DNA of 64,000 nt, from NCBI RefSeq assembly GCF_005747095.1, contig NZ_SWLG01000013.1, positions 47,446 to 111,445 of the forward strand, written 5' to 3'. Positions 33,337 to 42,005 of the stretch are shown here, one piece after another; within the stretch, counting starts at the first letter, position 1, and every line of letters starts with the position of its first letter. The translations under genes were made by a program, and so were the position numbers. Source of the stretch: Exobacillus caeni. GTDB lineage: Bacteria; Bacillota; Bacilli; Bacillales; Guptibacillaceae. The notes beneath the pieces are model-generated. The model searched no databases. It was not told the origin of the DNA and saw only the letters and a list, made by a program, of their open reading frames with translations.

Positions 33337-33690
33337 ATGAAGAAATTGTTAACGGTTTCGATGTCTCTTGCACTTGCGATCGGACTCACTGCCTGTGGCG
33401 GTTCAGAGGAATCGAGTTCTAATAACACTGGCAGTAATGGAAATAGTGATGGAGGAGCAACAACAGTTGATGCTTCTGCGGCTGAAGAGGTGTTCCAGCA
33501 AAGCTGTGCCGGCTGTCATGGTGGAAATTTAGAAGGTGTAAGCGGACCGGCACTTAAAAATGTAGGCTCTAAGCTTTCAGAAGATGAAATATTGACTAAG
33601 ATCCAGGAAGGCGGCAATGGAATGCCTGCAGGTCTTGTAAAAGACGACAAAGCACAGAATCTTGCAGCATGGTTGGCTGAAAAAGAATAA
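33337..33690 (+). CDS. Cytochrome c551-like lipoprotein
   Basis: Small membrane-tethered c-type cytochrome of 117 residues, like B. subtilis CccB. The lipobox is LTAC (Cys near 20), then a Ser/Asn/Gly linker, then a heme domain with SCAGCHGG (CxxCH near 64-68) and axial Met in NGMPAGLV. It carries electrons on the outer face of the membrane, probably to an aa3-type oxidase. GGGAGGGG precedes the ATG. The FNR-type site upstream suggests control by oxygen. It is intact, unlike its neighbour. Confidence 0.9.
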   Translation: MKKLLTVSMSLALAIGLTACGGSEESSSNNTGSNGNSDGGATTVDASAAEEVFQQSCAGCHGGNLEGVSGPALKNVGSKLSEDEILTKIQEGGNGMPAGLVKDDKAQNLAAWLAEKE

Positions 33691-33703
33691 GGAATGCTTA
33701 ATT

Positions 33704-33764
33704 AGTATCCGGCACACTCCGTTTGACGCAATATCCAGATAACGCGTTGGAGGTGCCGGACACT
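33704..33764. repeat. REP-like palindrome (GTGCCGGACAC type)
   Basis: AGTATCCGGCACACTCC and GGAGGTGCCGGACACTT are imperfect inverted arms separated by about 27 nt. The shape is like the other REP-like palindromes at 32554, 37850, 39215 and 56183. Confidence 0.65.
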
Positions 33765-34089
33765 TGTTTTAAGTCAATCCCTTTGTGAAGTGTTATAAGG
33801 AGCTTTTTCCAATTCTGTTGAGAAACCTCCCTTTCCGTACAAACATGCTTAAAGCAAATAGAAGATAGCGATCACTGACCGGATTTGCCAGCCAAATCTA
33901 TCGGATCGATCATCACTCCACCCTGAATTCAACAGTTCCGTCCCACATCTGTCATCGAATCTCCATCAGCACAAAACGAACGATAAACGATAACTCCTAC
34001 ATGAAAGTCCTTTTAAAAAAAGAGTCTTCACCACAATAGGTGGTTTTTAGCAAACATCTGTGAATAGTTGAATGGAACAAGCGAGGGAT

Positions 34090-34357
34090 CCCGAGTATCG
34101 AAGGCATCAATAGCCAGCTTGCACAGAGAGGCAACTCAGGCAATGGATGAATGCTTGGAAATCCGAGATTTAGATTTATAGGACATTGAATCCGTTATCT
34201 GTGTAAAAATCCCCCTTTTCAAAAGAATGAGGACATATGTTCCGCTATTTGCTCAAAATCAGATCAATATAGGCGTTTTCCCGGTAAATAACGGCACAGA
34301 TGTCCTATAATTTTTTAAAAATAACCTTTTTTCACAAATAACGAACCTGGTGACCTC
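34090..34357 (+). repeat. Dispersed element B, copy 1
   Basis: About 268 bp matching the reverse complement of 47072-47339. Inside are four 26-bp units of consensus ATAGGACAT-NN-GTTCCGTTATTTG: two in the + direction (near 34179 and 34227) followed by two in the - direction (near 34290 and 34333). The left end (GAGTATCGAAGGCATCAATAG) is shared with copy 2. Confidence 0.75.
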
Positions 34358-34885
34358 TTTTTTGCTTTACGACAAAGATCCTCCCGCCCGCGGAAAGCGA
34401 GCATACTGAAGCGAAAATCAACCACTCCTCTATTTAAATAGCAACTGAGTTTGCTAATACAGCCCTACATTTAAACCACTTTCTTTAGGGATGAATTTTA
34501 AAAATGAAATTTGCCTTCTTTTAAAAAAGAGGGTTTTATTTTTCGTGGAAAAGGGGATTTAAAAAAGATTGCTTGCCTGCCTGTTCTCTTATAAAAATCA
34601 GAAAAAATTTCCTGGTTATAAAAATTCATAAACATAGTATAATTATTCCCGTCCGCTGTTTAATGGATTTTATAAAGAAGTACAGACAGCCGGGCTCGTT
34701 TGCTGGGAAATACAGGATAAGCGAATTTAAATTCAATGGCACCACAATCGAAGCGGTTGTTAAAAGTCAGACAATATTGACTAATCTTATTTTTCTTTTA
34801 ATACTTATAGTAGCGTAAAAGAATAGAATGCAGGTGATTGTATTCTAAACATCAAAGAACTAACAGAGGTGAAAAGGTGGGAAAT

Positions 34886-36223
34886 ATGCAGAAAAACACG
34901 TACTCTACTTCAGATTACTTAAAATTTATTATTCCTTCTTTAATCGGGATGTTCTTATTCATGGTTCCTATTCAGTACAATGGGGAAACCACTATCCCGG
35001 TTGCCATTCTAGCTGGAGAATTACAGGGAATACTGGGCAGCTCGATCCCGTACATTGTGACAGGCTTGATAACGATAACTGTAATCGGGACGCTAATTGC
35101 AAAGGTCAAAGAACCCCGAAGCCCGTTTTTTAATGCCCTTTTTAATGTAGGACCATTATGGATGATCGCCAGGGTTTTAGGAATGGTCTTTGCTGTTATG
35201 ACATTGTTTGAACTTGGGCCAGAATGGGTCTGGTCTGCAAATACAGGCGGATTATTATTATATGATCTGCTTCCTGTACTTTTTGCTGTATTTTTATTTG
35301 CCGGATTGTTTTTGCCGTTATTGTTAGATTTCGGATTGCTGGAATTGACCGGCGCATTGTTAACAAAAATCATGAGACCCCTCTTCACTCTTCCGGGAAG
35401 GTCATCTATCGATTGCCTTGCTTCCTGGCTTGGAGATGGAACAATCGGTGTTCTCTTAACGACAAAGCAATATGAAGACGGCTTTTATTCAAAGCGTGAA
35501 GCAGCAGTAATCGGAACAACTTTTTCAGTAGTATCGATTACCTTTACGATCGTTGTGCTAGACTTTATGAAATTAGGTGCTTACTTTGGACCTTACTATT
35601 TAACGATTGCTCTAGCAGGGTTCATCGCAGCGATCATCATGCCGAGAATCCCGCCATTATCCCGGAAAGAAAACAATTACTATGGCGACGTTGACAAGCA
35701 GCTTGATGAATCGATTCCGGAAAATATGTCTGCTTTTTCATTCGGATGGAGAAAAGCAGCTGAACATGCGCATAGTGTTAAAAGCTTTGCCGGAGTTGCA
35801 AGAGGCGGAGTGAAGAACGTACTTGATATGTGGCTCGGTGTTGTTCCTATCGTGATGGCTCTCGGAACGCTGGCTGTTATTATCGCGGAGACAACACCGG
35901 TATTCGAATGGGTTGGAGCTCCATTTGTCCCATTGTTATCGGTGATGCAGGTCCCTGAAGCGGCAGAAGCTGCACAAACGATGGTGGTAGGATTTGCAGA
36001 TATGTTCTTACCGGCAGTAATCGGAAGCGAGATCGAAAGTGAACTCACCCGTTTCGTTATCGCGTGCCTGTCTGTTACACAGCTTATCTATATGTCTGAA
36101 GTCGGCGGCTTGCTGCTTGGTTCCAAGCTTCCGGTCAACTTTAAAGATCTAATTGTTATCTTCTTATTAAGAACAATTATTACGTTGCCTGTGATTGTAA
36201 TCATGGCCCATATCATTTTTTAA
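34886..36223 (+). CDS. YjiH-family membrane protein with nucleoside-recognition (Gate) domain
   Basis: A 445-residue protein with about 9-10 membrane helices. It belongs to the YjiH/SpmA-like Gate superfamily: LPLLLDFGLLELTGALLTKIMRPLF and GRSSIDCLASWLGDGTIGVLLT in the middle, then VVGFADMFLPAVIG near the end. Gate proteins include nucleoside and ion carriers; the cargo here is unknown. ATG at 34886 is chosen for AAGGTGG 6 bp upstream; the longer ORF start lacks a site. It is a single gene with a good terminator. Confidence 0.8.
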   Translation: MQKNTYSTSDYLKFIIPSLIGMFLFMVPIQYNGETTIPVAILAGELQGILGSSIPYIVTGLITITVIGTLIAKVKEPRSPFFNALFNVGPLWMIARVLGMVFAVMTLFELGPEWVWSANTGGLLLYDLLPVLFAVFLFAGLFLPLLLDFGLLELTGALLTKIMRPLFTLPGRSSIDCLASWLGDGTIGVLLTTKQYEDGFYSKREAAVIGTTFSVVSITFTIVVLDFMKLGAYFGPYYLTIALAGFIAAIIMPRIPPLSRKENNYYGDVDKQLDESIPENMSAFSFGWRKAAEHAHSVKSFAGVARGGVKNVLDMWLGVVPIVMALGTLAVIIAETTPVFEWVGAPFVPLLSVMQVPEAAEAAQTMVVGFADMFLPAVIGSEIESELTRFVIACLSVTQLIYMSEVGGLLLGSKLPVNFKDLIVIFLLRTIITLPVIVIMAHIIF

Positions 36224-36228
36224 AACGG

Positions 36229-36252
36229 AGATCGGCTTTTGCCGGTCTTTTT
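36229..36252 (+). terminator. Terminator of the YjiH-family gene
   Basis: GATCGGC (36230-36236) pairs with GCCGGTC (36241-36247) with one wobble, then five T residues. Confidence 0.8.
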
Positions 36253-36375
36253 ACTTTTGAACGGGTAGGATTATTGTTATTCGAGCTTGAATTTATTTAA
36301 TAGGGTTGTTAATTGGTTTTATACGTGAACTTTTACTAAAAAGAGAGTGTTACATCTGAAAGAGGTGAGTGAACG

Positions 36376-37302
36376 ATGAAAGCTGATGCTGTTTTTGAAG
36401 GCGGCGGTGTACGAGGGATCGCTTTTACAGGAGCTGTAGAAGCGATGGAAGAATACGGTTATGAGTGGGAACGCCTGGCCGGGACTTCTGCTGGAGCTGT
36501 CATAGCAGCTTTGCTTGCGAGCGGGTATACAGGAGCCGAAATGAAGAATATACTGGCTTCAATCGAATACAGTGAATTCCTTGGAAAAACGATATTAAAC
36601 CGGATACCCTTTGTTGGCAGTGGCCTGGAACTCTTTATTCATCTGGGTTTATACCATAGTGACAACCTGGAAAGATGGCTTGAGGGACTCCTCGAGAAAA
36701 AGGGGATCCGTACCTTTGCAGATTTACCTGAAGGAAAGCTGAAAATCATTGCTTCGGATATTTCCAATGGGAGGTTACTTATCTTACCAGATCATCTCGA
36801 ACAGTATAATCTCGAGCCTAAAGATCTAAAGGTAGCAACTGCGGTAAAAATGAGTGCAAGCATCCCGTTTTTCTTCCGCCCTGTCATTTGGAAATCTAAA
36901 CGCAAGCGAACCTCGTATATTGTGGACGGCGGTTTGCTGAGCAACTTTCCGATCTGGATTTTTGATAAAGAGAGTCCACGCTGGCCGACATTCGGTTTCC
37001 GGTTTGTTAAAGAAGAGATCGATAGTGAGGGCGTTAAGATAAATAATCCGGTCGACCTGTTTAAAAGTATGTTTAAGACGATGCTGCAGGCACATGACCT
37101 CAGGTATATAAACGAAAGGACCAAAGAACGTACGGTTCGTATTTACACAGACGGAATCACAGCAACCGAATTCGATTTAACTGCTGATCAAATTGAATTT
37201 CTTTATAACTCAGGTTATCATGCAGCACAAACGTTTCTTTCCGGCTGGGATTTTGAAACGCATAAAGCGAAACGAATGCAGTTAAAGCATATTGAAACAT
37301 AA
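36376..37302 (+). CDS. Patatin-like phospholipase
   Basis: A 308-residue acyl hydrolase of the patatin family with a Ser-Asp dyad. The oxyanion loop is GGGVRG near 8-13, the nucleophile is in AGTSAGAVIAAL (Ser near 40) and the Asp is in VDGGLLSNFPIWIF. No signal peptide, so it is probably cytosolic or membrane-associated through FVGSGLELFIHLGLY. AAAGAGGTGAG precedes the ATG. Likely role is lipid remodelling. Monocistronic. Confidence 0.85.
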   Translation: MKADAVFEGGGVRGIAFTGAVEAMEEYGYEWERLAGTSAGAVIAALLASGYTGAEMKNILASIEYSEFLGKTILNRIPFVGSGLELFIHLGLYHSDNLERWLEGLLEKKGIRTFADLPEGKLKIIASDISNGRLLILPDHLEQYNLEPKDLKVATAVKMSASIPFFFRPVIWKSKRKRTSYIVDGGLLSNFPIWIFDKESPRWPTFGFRFVKEEIDSEGVKINNPVDLFKSMFKTMLQAHDLRYINERTKERTVRIYTDGITATEFDLTADQIEFLYNSGYHAAQTFLSGWDFETHKAKRMQLKHIET

Positions 37303-37365
37303 AATCGAGGCAGAGGAAAACAGGCCAGGAATGGTGGATAAATAAAAGGGAAGGGGCTTCGATGA

Positions 37366-37450
37366 AGAAAAAAGGCTGGCTAAAAAGTGTGCCGTGTGAA
37401 GCTAGTAAACTTCTTACTCGGAAATCACTTTGAAAGCCAGCCCTTTTTGT
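37366..37450. terminator. Long structured bidirectional terminator
   Basis: AAAAAGGCTGGCT (from 37366) pairs with AGCCAGCCCTTTTT (to about 37447). AAGTG and CACTT pair inside, leaving a 40-nt branched loop. It lies between the patatin gene and the minus-strand 43-residue gene. Confidence 0.6.
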
Positions 37451-37452
37451 TT

Positions 37453-37584
37453 TTAGGCAGAGCAAATTTGTGAAATGAACTTATTTCCTTTTTTTGAGGC
37501 GGCAAAAACCTTCGCTTCTTCCTTTGTTCGAAACTCATACATCTTCTGTTCCGTTCCAGTGAAAATCGTTAAAATCCACATCAT
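37453..37584 (-). CDS. Hypothetical 43-residue protein
   Basis: Begins MMWILTIFTGTEQKMYEF and ends FISQICSA; a GGGAGG site lies 4-7 bp upstream. The pattern of strand, KMYEFRTKEEAKVF helix and tail looks like a tiny alpha/beta protein of a kind common in Bacillus. No function is known to me. The long hairpin at 37366-37450 would end its transcript. Upstream to 37788 I see only a short palindrome (CCTGG-ACG-CCAGG near 37629). Confidence 0.55.
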   Translation of the reverse strand: MMWILTIFTGTEQKMYEFRTKEEAKVFAASKKGNKFISQICSA

Positions 37585-37787
37585 ATCGCCTCCCGGTTAG
37601 TAAAAGTTGCTTGAAATAATGAGGGACACCTGGACGCCAGGGACAAACAGCGCGAATACCAGTATTTTCGATACCTTCAGCCAGTTTCAGCTGTGTACTT
37701 GCATGATATTAGCAATGAAGCAAGTTTATACTTGAATCAACAACATTTAATATTTTTCTAACACACATTTAAAAGAAACAAATTAGA

Positions 37788-37823
37788 AGGCTCTTCCCCG
37801 GGGGTTGGACAGGGAAGAGCCCT
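37788..37823 (-). terminator. Terminator of the MFS gene
   Basis: GGCTCTTCCC (37789-37798) pairs perfectly with GGGAAGAGCC (37812-37821); on the minus strand TTCTAATTTG follows. Confidence 0.75.
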
Positions 37824-37832
37824 CACAATCTA

Positions 37833-39101
37833 TTAATCAACAATTAAGGAGTTATCCACAGTTTTGAGGGGGTCAGACCCCCAGATGTAACGCTGGAAGA
37901 CCAGGCCGATCGCACCTATGATGCAGACACTGATGCCAAGCCACTGGAAAATCTGGCTGGGTCCCATAAAGTGGATCAGTGTACCTCCGCTTAATGGGGC
38001 AACGATGAACACTATGCTGGAAAGAGAGTTTTGTATCCCGAAGATTCTTCCTACCATTTCTTTGCTGGATTCCTGCTGAAGGAGATAGTTGTAAGCAACC
38101 ATCCAGATTCCGTTTCCCAATCCTGCGAGCAATCCCAATAAAATCGGCCAGGCGGCGTGTACACCTACTCCAAGTGATCCTATCCCTGCAAACGAGATGC
38201 CGATCAGACTGTTTCCCCCGGCAATTGCCCAGCCGTATTTTATTGTTTTAAAGCGGTTGATGCACATCATAGAAATTACTGCCCCGAGACCCGAAGCCGC
38301 GATTACCCAGCCTATCAAACTCGGCCTGTTGGGAGCGATTTCTCTAAACAATACTGCGAACTGCCCGTCGACAAATTGAATGGCCATCAGGCCCATAAGG
38401 GAATAGGCCATTGTGAACAGAATGATCTTCCTTTGCAGGATAAAGGAGAATCCTTCTTTCCAGGAATCACGGAACCCTGGCTTTTGTTCATCGTTCAAAA
38501 GATCAGTGTGCTTTTCGTTTTCTTTTATGTTGCGAAGCGTAAATAAGATAGAAGCCGACATGACACTGCTGATCGCGTTTATTAAGATACATAGCTTCGG
38601 GGATAGGACAGCGAGTACTAAGGCACCCAGCAACGGCCCTGCAACTTTAGCCATCTGGTTAACGATCTGGTTCATAGAAGTCGCCTTAAGCAATTGTTCT
38701 TCTGTAACTACATTGCGGGTCAAAGCCTGCTGTGCCGGCATGTTTAACAGCCCGATAGTTGACCTTAAAAAGAGAACCGGAAGCACAGCGTAAATGTTAT
38801 CAGCCATCAGGAGCAGCAGGGTTAAACCAGAGCTGATGATATCTGCAAAAAACATTATATGGACTTTTCTCCACCTGTCAGCAAGTACGCCTGCAAAAGA
38901 GCCGAGTAGTATTCCGGGCAAAGCAAATGTGATCGGTACAAGAGCGATCAGCAGCGGGTCTGAGTTCCACGTGTAAGCAAGCAGCACCGAAATAGCAATA
39001 ATATCAAACCAGTCGCCAAAAATAGAAATGGAATAAGCAGTGAACATCTTCATAAACGTTTTGTTTTGCCAGATTGTATCCTTTTTATTTAGTTGATCCA
39101 T
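37833..39101 (-). CDS. MFS efflux transporter (macrolide/MefA-like)
   Basis: A 422-residue major facilitator with about 12 helices. FTAYSISIFGDWFDIIAISV at the N-terminus and GSFAGVLADRWRKVHIM (the A motif after helix 2) are typical of the MFS_3 group that includes macrolide and siderophore exporters. ATG at 39101 follows GGGGGAA. The last 16 residues (GSDPLKTVDNSLIVD region) are encoded by a REP-like palindrome at 37850-37882, so the C-terminus has been altered by repeat insertion. Substrate unknown. Confidence 0.8.
   Translation of the reverse strand: MDQLNKKDTIWQNKTFMKMFTAYSISIFGDWFDIIAISVLLAYTWNSDPLLIALVPITFALPGILLGSFAGVLADRWRKVHIMFFADIISSGLTLLLLMADNIYAVLPVLFLRSTIGLLNMPAQQALTRNVVTEEQLLKATSMNQIVNQMAKVAGPLLGALVLAVLSPKLCILINAISSVMSASILFTLRNIKENEKHTDLLNDEQKPGFRDSWKEGFSFILQRKIILFTMAYSLMGLMAIQFVDGQFAVLFREIAPNRPSLIGWVIAASGLGAVISMMCINRFKTIKYGWAIAGGNSLIGISFAGIGSLGVGVHAAWPILLGLLAGLGNGIWMVAYNYLLQQESSKEMVGRIFGIQNSLSSIVFIVAPLSGGTLIHFMGPSQIFQWLGISVCIIGAIGLVFQRYIWGSDPLKTVDNSLIVD
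37850..37882. repeat. REP-like sequence inside the 3' end of the MFS gene
   Basis: GTTATCCACA then GGGGGTCAGACCCCC (37868-37882). The same pair of modules occurs at 56183-56213 and inverted at 39261-39291. Confidence 0.8.
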
Positions 39102-39214
39102 CGTTGATTCCCCCGTATTCTTCGTCGTTTTCTTACTTATAAGTTTAGAGGAATGCCAGCACGCCATTAACGAGCCCTGGATGGAATTCACCTCCGCCTC
39201 CAGACTGAATTATT

Positions 39215-39291
39215 TCTCAGACCCCTCCAGGATTGGGATATCATATCCACAATCCATTGGGGGGTCTGACCCCAATGAAGATGTGGATAAC
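39215..39291. repeat. REP-like pair upstream of the MFS gene
   Basis: TCAGACCCCTCC near 39218 and ATCCAC near 39245, then GGGGTCTGACCCC (39261-39273) and TGTGGATAAC (39282-39291) in the opposite order. This gives two copies back to back, like a BIME. The 401-bp gap 39102-39502 holds this pair and 21-bp array 2. Confidence 0.75.
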
Positions 39292-39322
39292 ATAAAAAAA
39301 GCATCAATGAGGGTGGGGGGTA

Positions 39323-39469
39323 GCGATTTATAAGAGGTTCAATGCGGTATATAGGATGTTCAAATGGACTTATAAGAGGTTTTTAGCAGTTTATAAGAAG
39401 TTCAGAAGGATTTATAAGAGCTTCAGAGGAGTTTATAAGAGCTTCGAAGCGATTTATAAGAGGTTCATA
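39323..39469 (+). repeat. Array of seven degenerate 21-bp tandem repeats (array 2)
   Basis: Units begin at 39323, 39344, 39365, 39386, 39407, 39428 and 39449, all exactly 21 bp. The core is TTATAAGAGGTTCAG plus six variable bases. The shared core with array 1 is TTATNNNAGNTTCAG. It ends 33 bp before the stop of the TetR gene on the other strand. Confidence 0.85.
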
Positions 39470-39502
39470 GTCATCAAGCAAACCATAAAAAAGGACGAAC
39501 GG

Positions 39503-40165
39503 TTATCGTTCATCCTTTCTAAGGCCTTTCATGATGTATTCGATCGTGCGCTCGATTTCGGCTTCGTCATCCCAGTCCTGGTTTGGCAGGACGATAAACC
39601 GGGTGAACAAATGGCCGATCACCGTCGTGATACTCAATCGAATAACAGTGGTAGGAGGGAGGTCGGTGATTTCTCCTTTTTCCTGAAAGTGTTCAATAAT
39701 AGCGAAAAATTTCTTTTTAACCTGCTCGTTGAAAATCGCTTTGTATTGTTCCCTGATTTCTTCATGGAAGGCGATTTCCTGAAGGAAGATCTTGATGATC
39801 GGCAGGTTCTTTTTGGCGAATTCGTACCTGTTTTTTATTAGGAGCCGTATAAAATCTTCAAAACTGTTATGGTCGTTCTCGAAAACTTTTTTCACAAAGT
39901 CTCTGGCCATAAATGGAGCCAGCACTTTCGTAAGTGTTGGAGTTACAATCGACATTAACAAATCTTTTTTCGTTTTATAATGGCGAAAAATGGTTCCTTC
40001 AGCAACACCGGCCTTTTTAGCGATTTCGCTTGTAGAAGTTGCGGCATATCCTTTTTCAGAAAAAATTTCCACCGCTGCTTCTAAAATTTTCACCTGTTTT
40101 TCGCTTAGTTTTCCATCCTGGTCCTGTGCTAAAAGCAGTTCTTTTATCATATCCGGCTGAGACAT
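39503..40165 (-). CDS. TetR-family regulator of the adjacent ABC exporter
   Basis: A 220-residue regulator from the ATG at 40165 (GAAGGAGC 7 bp upstream). The TetR HTH is ILEAAVEIFSEKGYAATSTSEIAKKAGVAEGTIFRHYKTKKDLL at about 25-68. The C-terminal ligand domain is helical. It is the third gene of a unit with the ABC ATPase and permease, and two palindromes at the unit's promoter are the likely operators. It probably represses the exporter until a toxic compound binds. Confidence 0.85.
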   Translation of the reverse strand: MSQPDMIKELLLAQDQDGKLSEKQVKILEAAVEIFSEKGYAATSTSEIAKKAGVAEGTIFRHYKTKKDLLMSIVTPTLTKVLAPFMARDFVKKVFENDHNSFEDFIRLLIKNRYEFAKKNLPIIKIFLQEIAFHEEIREQYKAIFNEQVKKKFFAIIEHFQEKGEITDLPPTTVIRLSITTVIGHLFTRFIVLPNQDWDDEAEIERTIEYIMKGLRKDER

Positions 40166-40234
40166 AACGAAAGCTCCTTCAACGTGATTTTTTACTTCTT
40201 TATTATAGCTGATTGCCATACCACAAATACAAAC

Positions 40235-41257
40235 CTATAGTTTCCGGTGCTTTTTTAAAGCTAATATATTTAAGATCATAAATCCGATTGAAAAGGCGAG
40301 TAGTATATATACATCCTGTGCGATCATCTCCCAGCCCTGGCCACGGATCATGATTTCCCTCAGGGCATCAGCACCGTAGGTAAGCGGCATAACAAGGCCG
40401 ATAGACTGGAGCCACTCTGCCATCGTCTCCATGTTGAACAATCCAGAGAAAAAGACTTGCGGCACCACTACGATCGGGATAAATTGGATCATTTGCAACT
40501 CGTTGTTGGCATATGCCGAGAGCAGGGTTCCGAGTGTTAAAGCAGTCATCGCAAGCAAGAATGTGATCAGCAGTACGTAAAAGAAAGAACCTTCCATCAT
40601 GATCCCGAGAATTTGAATGGAAAACCAGGATATGAGGGTAGCCTGCACTGTGGTGAAAAGTCCAAACCCGATGACATATCCAACAACGATTTCCCATCTT
40701 CTTAGAGGAGTGGCCAGCAACCGCTCAAGTGTCCCGCCTGTTCGTTCTTTTAAGAAAGAAACGCCTGAGATTAAAAAGACGAAGAAAAAGATAAAGAATC
40801 CTATTAATACAGGACCAAAGTTATCGAAAAGCTCCATATCTTCAGAACCGTAAAGGTAATGGATCGCCAGCTTTTGCTCGCCGCCGTTTGTTTGCATACT
40901 TTTCATCGCTTCTTGAAATGCCATTAGTACGGCTTTGTTGGCTGTTGGGTCGCTTCCTTCGAGGTTAATTTCTGGCTCTTTGTTCATTTTGATAAAAGCA
41001 TCTAGCTCTTTTTCTTTTAAAGCTTCCATCGCTTCTTGTTCAGTATAATCGACTATCGTAACATTTTGCTCTTCAAGCTGTTCCTTAAGAGGTTCCGGCA
41101 TATTGCTTACTGCGACGGTAGGGTGGTAATCCTCACCGTTAAATACAAGGCTCATCAATAGCAGGACGAACATAGGGGCAACAATCATGAGGCCAAGAGT
41201 CCTTTTATCTCTAAAAAATTGCTGGATGATCCGGATTACGATCGCCTGGATTCTCAT
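40235..41257 (-). CDS. ABC-2 type transporter permease
   Basis: A 340-residue membrane protein of the ABC-2 permease class: one N-terminal helix (about 22-40), a large external domain (45-170), then five helices. LLATPLRRWEIVVGYVIGFGLF and FFSGLFNMETMAEWLQ are typical of the drug/Na+ exporters of the YhgE/NatB-like group. Its start overlaps the stop of the ATPase gene. The substrate may be a drug or lipid; nothing in the sequence decides. Confidence 0.85.
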   Translation of the reverse strand: MRIQAIVIRIIQQFFRDKRTLGLMIVAPMFVLLLMSLVFNGEDYHPTVAVSNMPEPLKEQLEEQNVTIVDYTEQEAMEALKEKELDAFIKMNKEPEINLEGSDPTANKAVLMAFQEAMKSMQTNGGEQKLAIHYLYGSEDMELFDNFGPVLIGFFIFFFVFLISGVSFLKERTGGTLERLLATPLRRWEIVVGYVIGFGLFTTVQATLISWFSIQILGIMMEGSFFYVLLITFLLAMTALTLGTLLSAYANNELQMIQFIPIVVVPQVFFSGLFNMETMAEWLQSIGLVMPLTYGADALREIMIRGQGWEMIAQDVYILLAFSIGFMILNILALKKHRKL

Positions 41258-41982
41258 TATTCAGCACCTCCGTAGGTTAAGAATGCTTCTTCAAGCGTTG
41301 TAGAGGAAGAAGATTCCTTCAGTTCAGAAGGAGTACCGACAGCGATCAATTTTCCGTCCCTTAGCATCGCCAGGCGCTGGCACTTATCTGCTTCGTCCAT
41401 TACGTGTGTTGTAACCAGAATCGTTGTTCCCTGCTCTCTAAGTGTTTCAAGTTCCTGCCAGATCGATTTTCTCAGCACCGGGTCGATTCCGACGGTAGGC
41501 TCGTCGAGAATGAGAAGTTCTGGCCGATGCAACAGGGCGGCAGCCAGCGATAACCGGCGTTTCATTCCGCCAGAATATTTATTTACCTTTTTGTTCAAAT
41601 CCTCCGTTAAGCCAACTATATCCATCACCTCGGCGATCCGTTGCCTTCGTTGTGTTCGTTTTAAGCCATAGATTCTTCCGAAGAATTCAAGGTTTTCCTT
41701 CGCGGTCAATTCTTCATACAGTGCATCTGATTGCGCCATATAGCCGATTCTTTTCATTATTTCAAGGTTCGGCATTTCGGTTCCAAGAACGGATACATTC
41801 CCGGTAGTTGCAGTATCGATACCGGCTATAATCTTTACAAGCGTGGTTTTACCGGCGCCAGAGGGACCTAGCAAGCCAAATATCTCTGCGTTCTGGATAC
41901 CCAGGGAAATATCATTTAACACATTATGTTTTCCAAAATTCTTCGTAACGTTATTAACAGTTATGCAACTTGAAAAAGCCAT
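41257..41982 (-). CDS. ABC transporter ATP-binding protein
   Basis: A 241-residue ABC ATPase: Walker A GPSGAGKT near 39-46, Q loop GYMAQSDAL, signature YSGGMKRRL, Walker B LLILDEPTVGID and switch His in VTTHVMDEAD. First gene of the exporter unit, with AAGGGGG before the ATG. It powers the permease at 40235. Its promoter is flanked by two TetR-type operators. Confidence 0.9.
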   Translation of the reverse strand: MAFSSCITVNNVTKNFGKHNVLNDISLGIQNAEIFGLLGPSGAGKTTLVKIIAGIDTATTGNVSVLGTEMPNLEIMKRIGYMAQSDALYEELTAKENLEFFGRIYGLKRTQRRQRIAEVMDIVGLTEDLNKKVNKYSGGMKRRLSLAAALLHRPELLILDEPTVGIDPVLRKSIWQELETLREQGTTILVTTHVMDEADKCQRLAMLRDGKLIAVGTPSELKESSSSTTLEEAFLTYGGAE

Positions 41983-42005
41983 CGATAATGCCCCCTTCAG
42001 TAAAG

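Larger units (their letters stand above)
33691..34885. other. Long intergenic region made largely of repeat remnants
   Basis: This 1.2-kb gap has no credible gene. In order it holds a REP-like hairpin (33704-33764), about 300 bp in which I see nothing, element B copy 1 (34090-34357), a fragment of element A-like sequence (GCCCGCGGAAAGCGAG near 34386) and AT-rich DNA with the promoter region of the YjiH gene. The 81-codon ORF at 34573 has no ribosome site. Confidence 0.6.

Noticed and set aside
34573..34818. 81-codon ORF before the YjiH-family gene.
   Set aside because: No ribosome site, unusual composition, lies in repeat-rich intergenic DNA.
39356..39841. 161-codon + ORF with a seven-residue repeat (YKRF...YKKF...YKSF).
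   Set aside because: The heptads are produced by the 21-bp DNA array, and the second half lies antisense to the TetR gene. No ribosome site.
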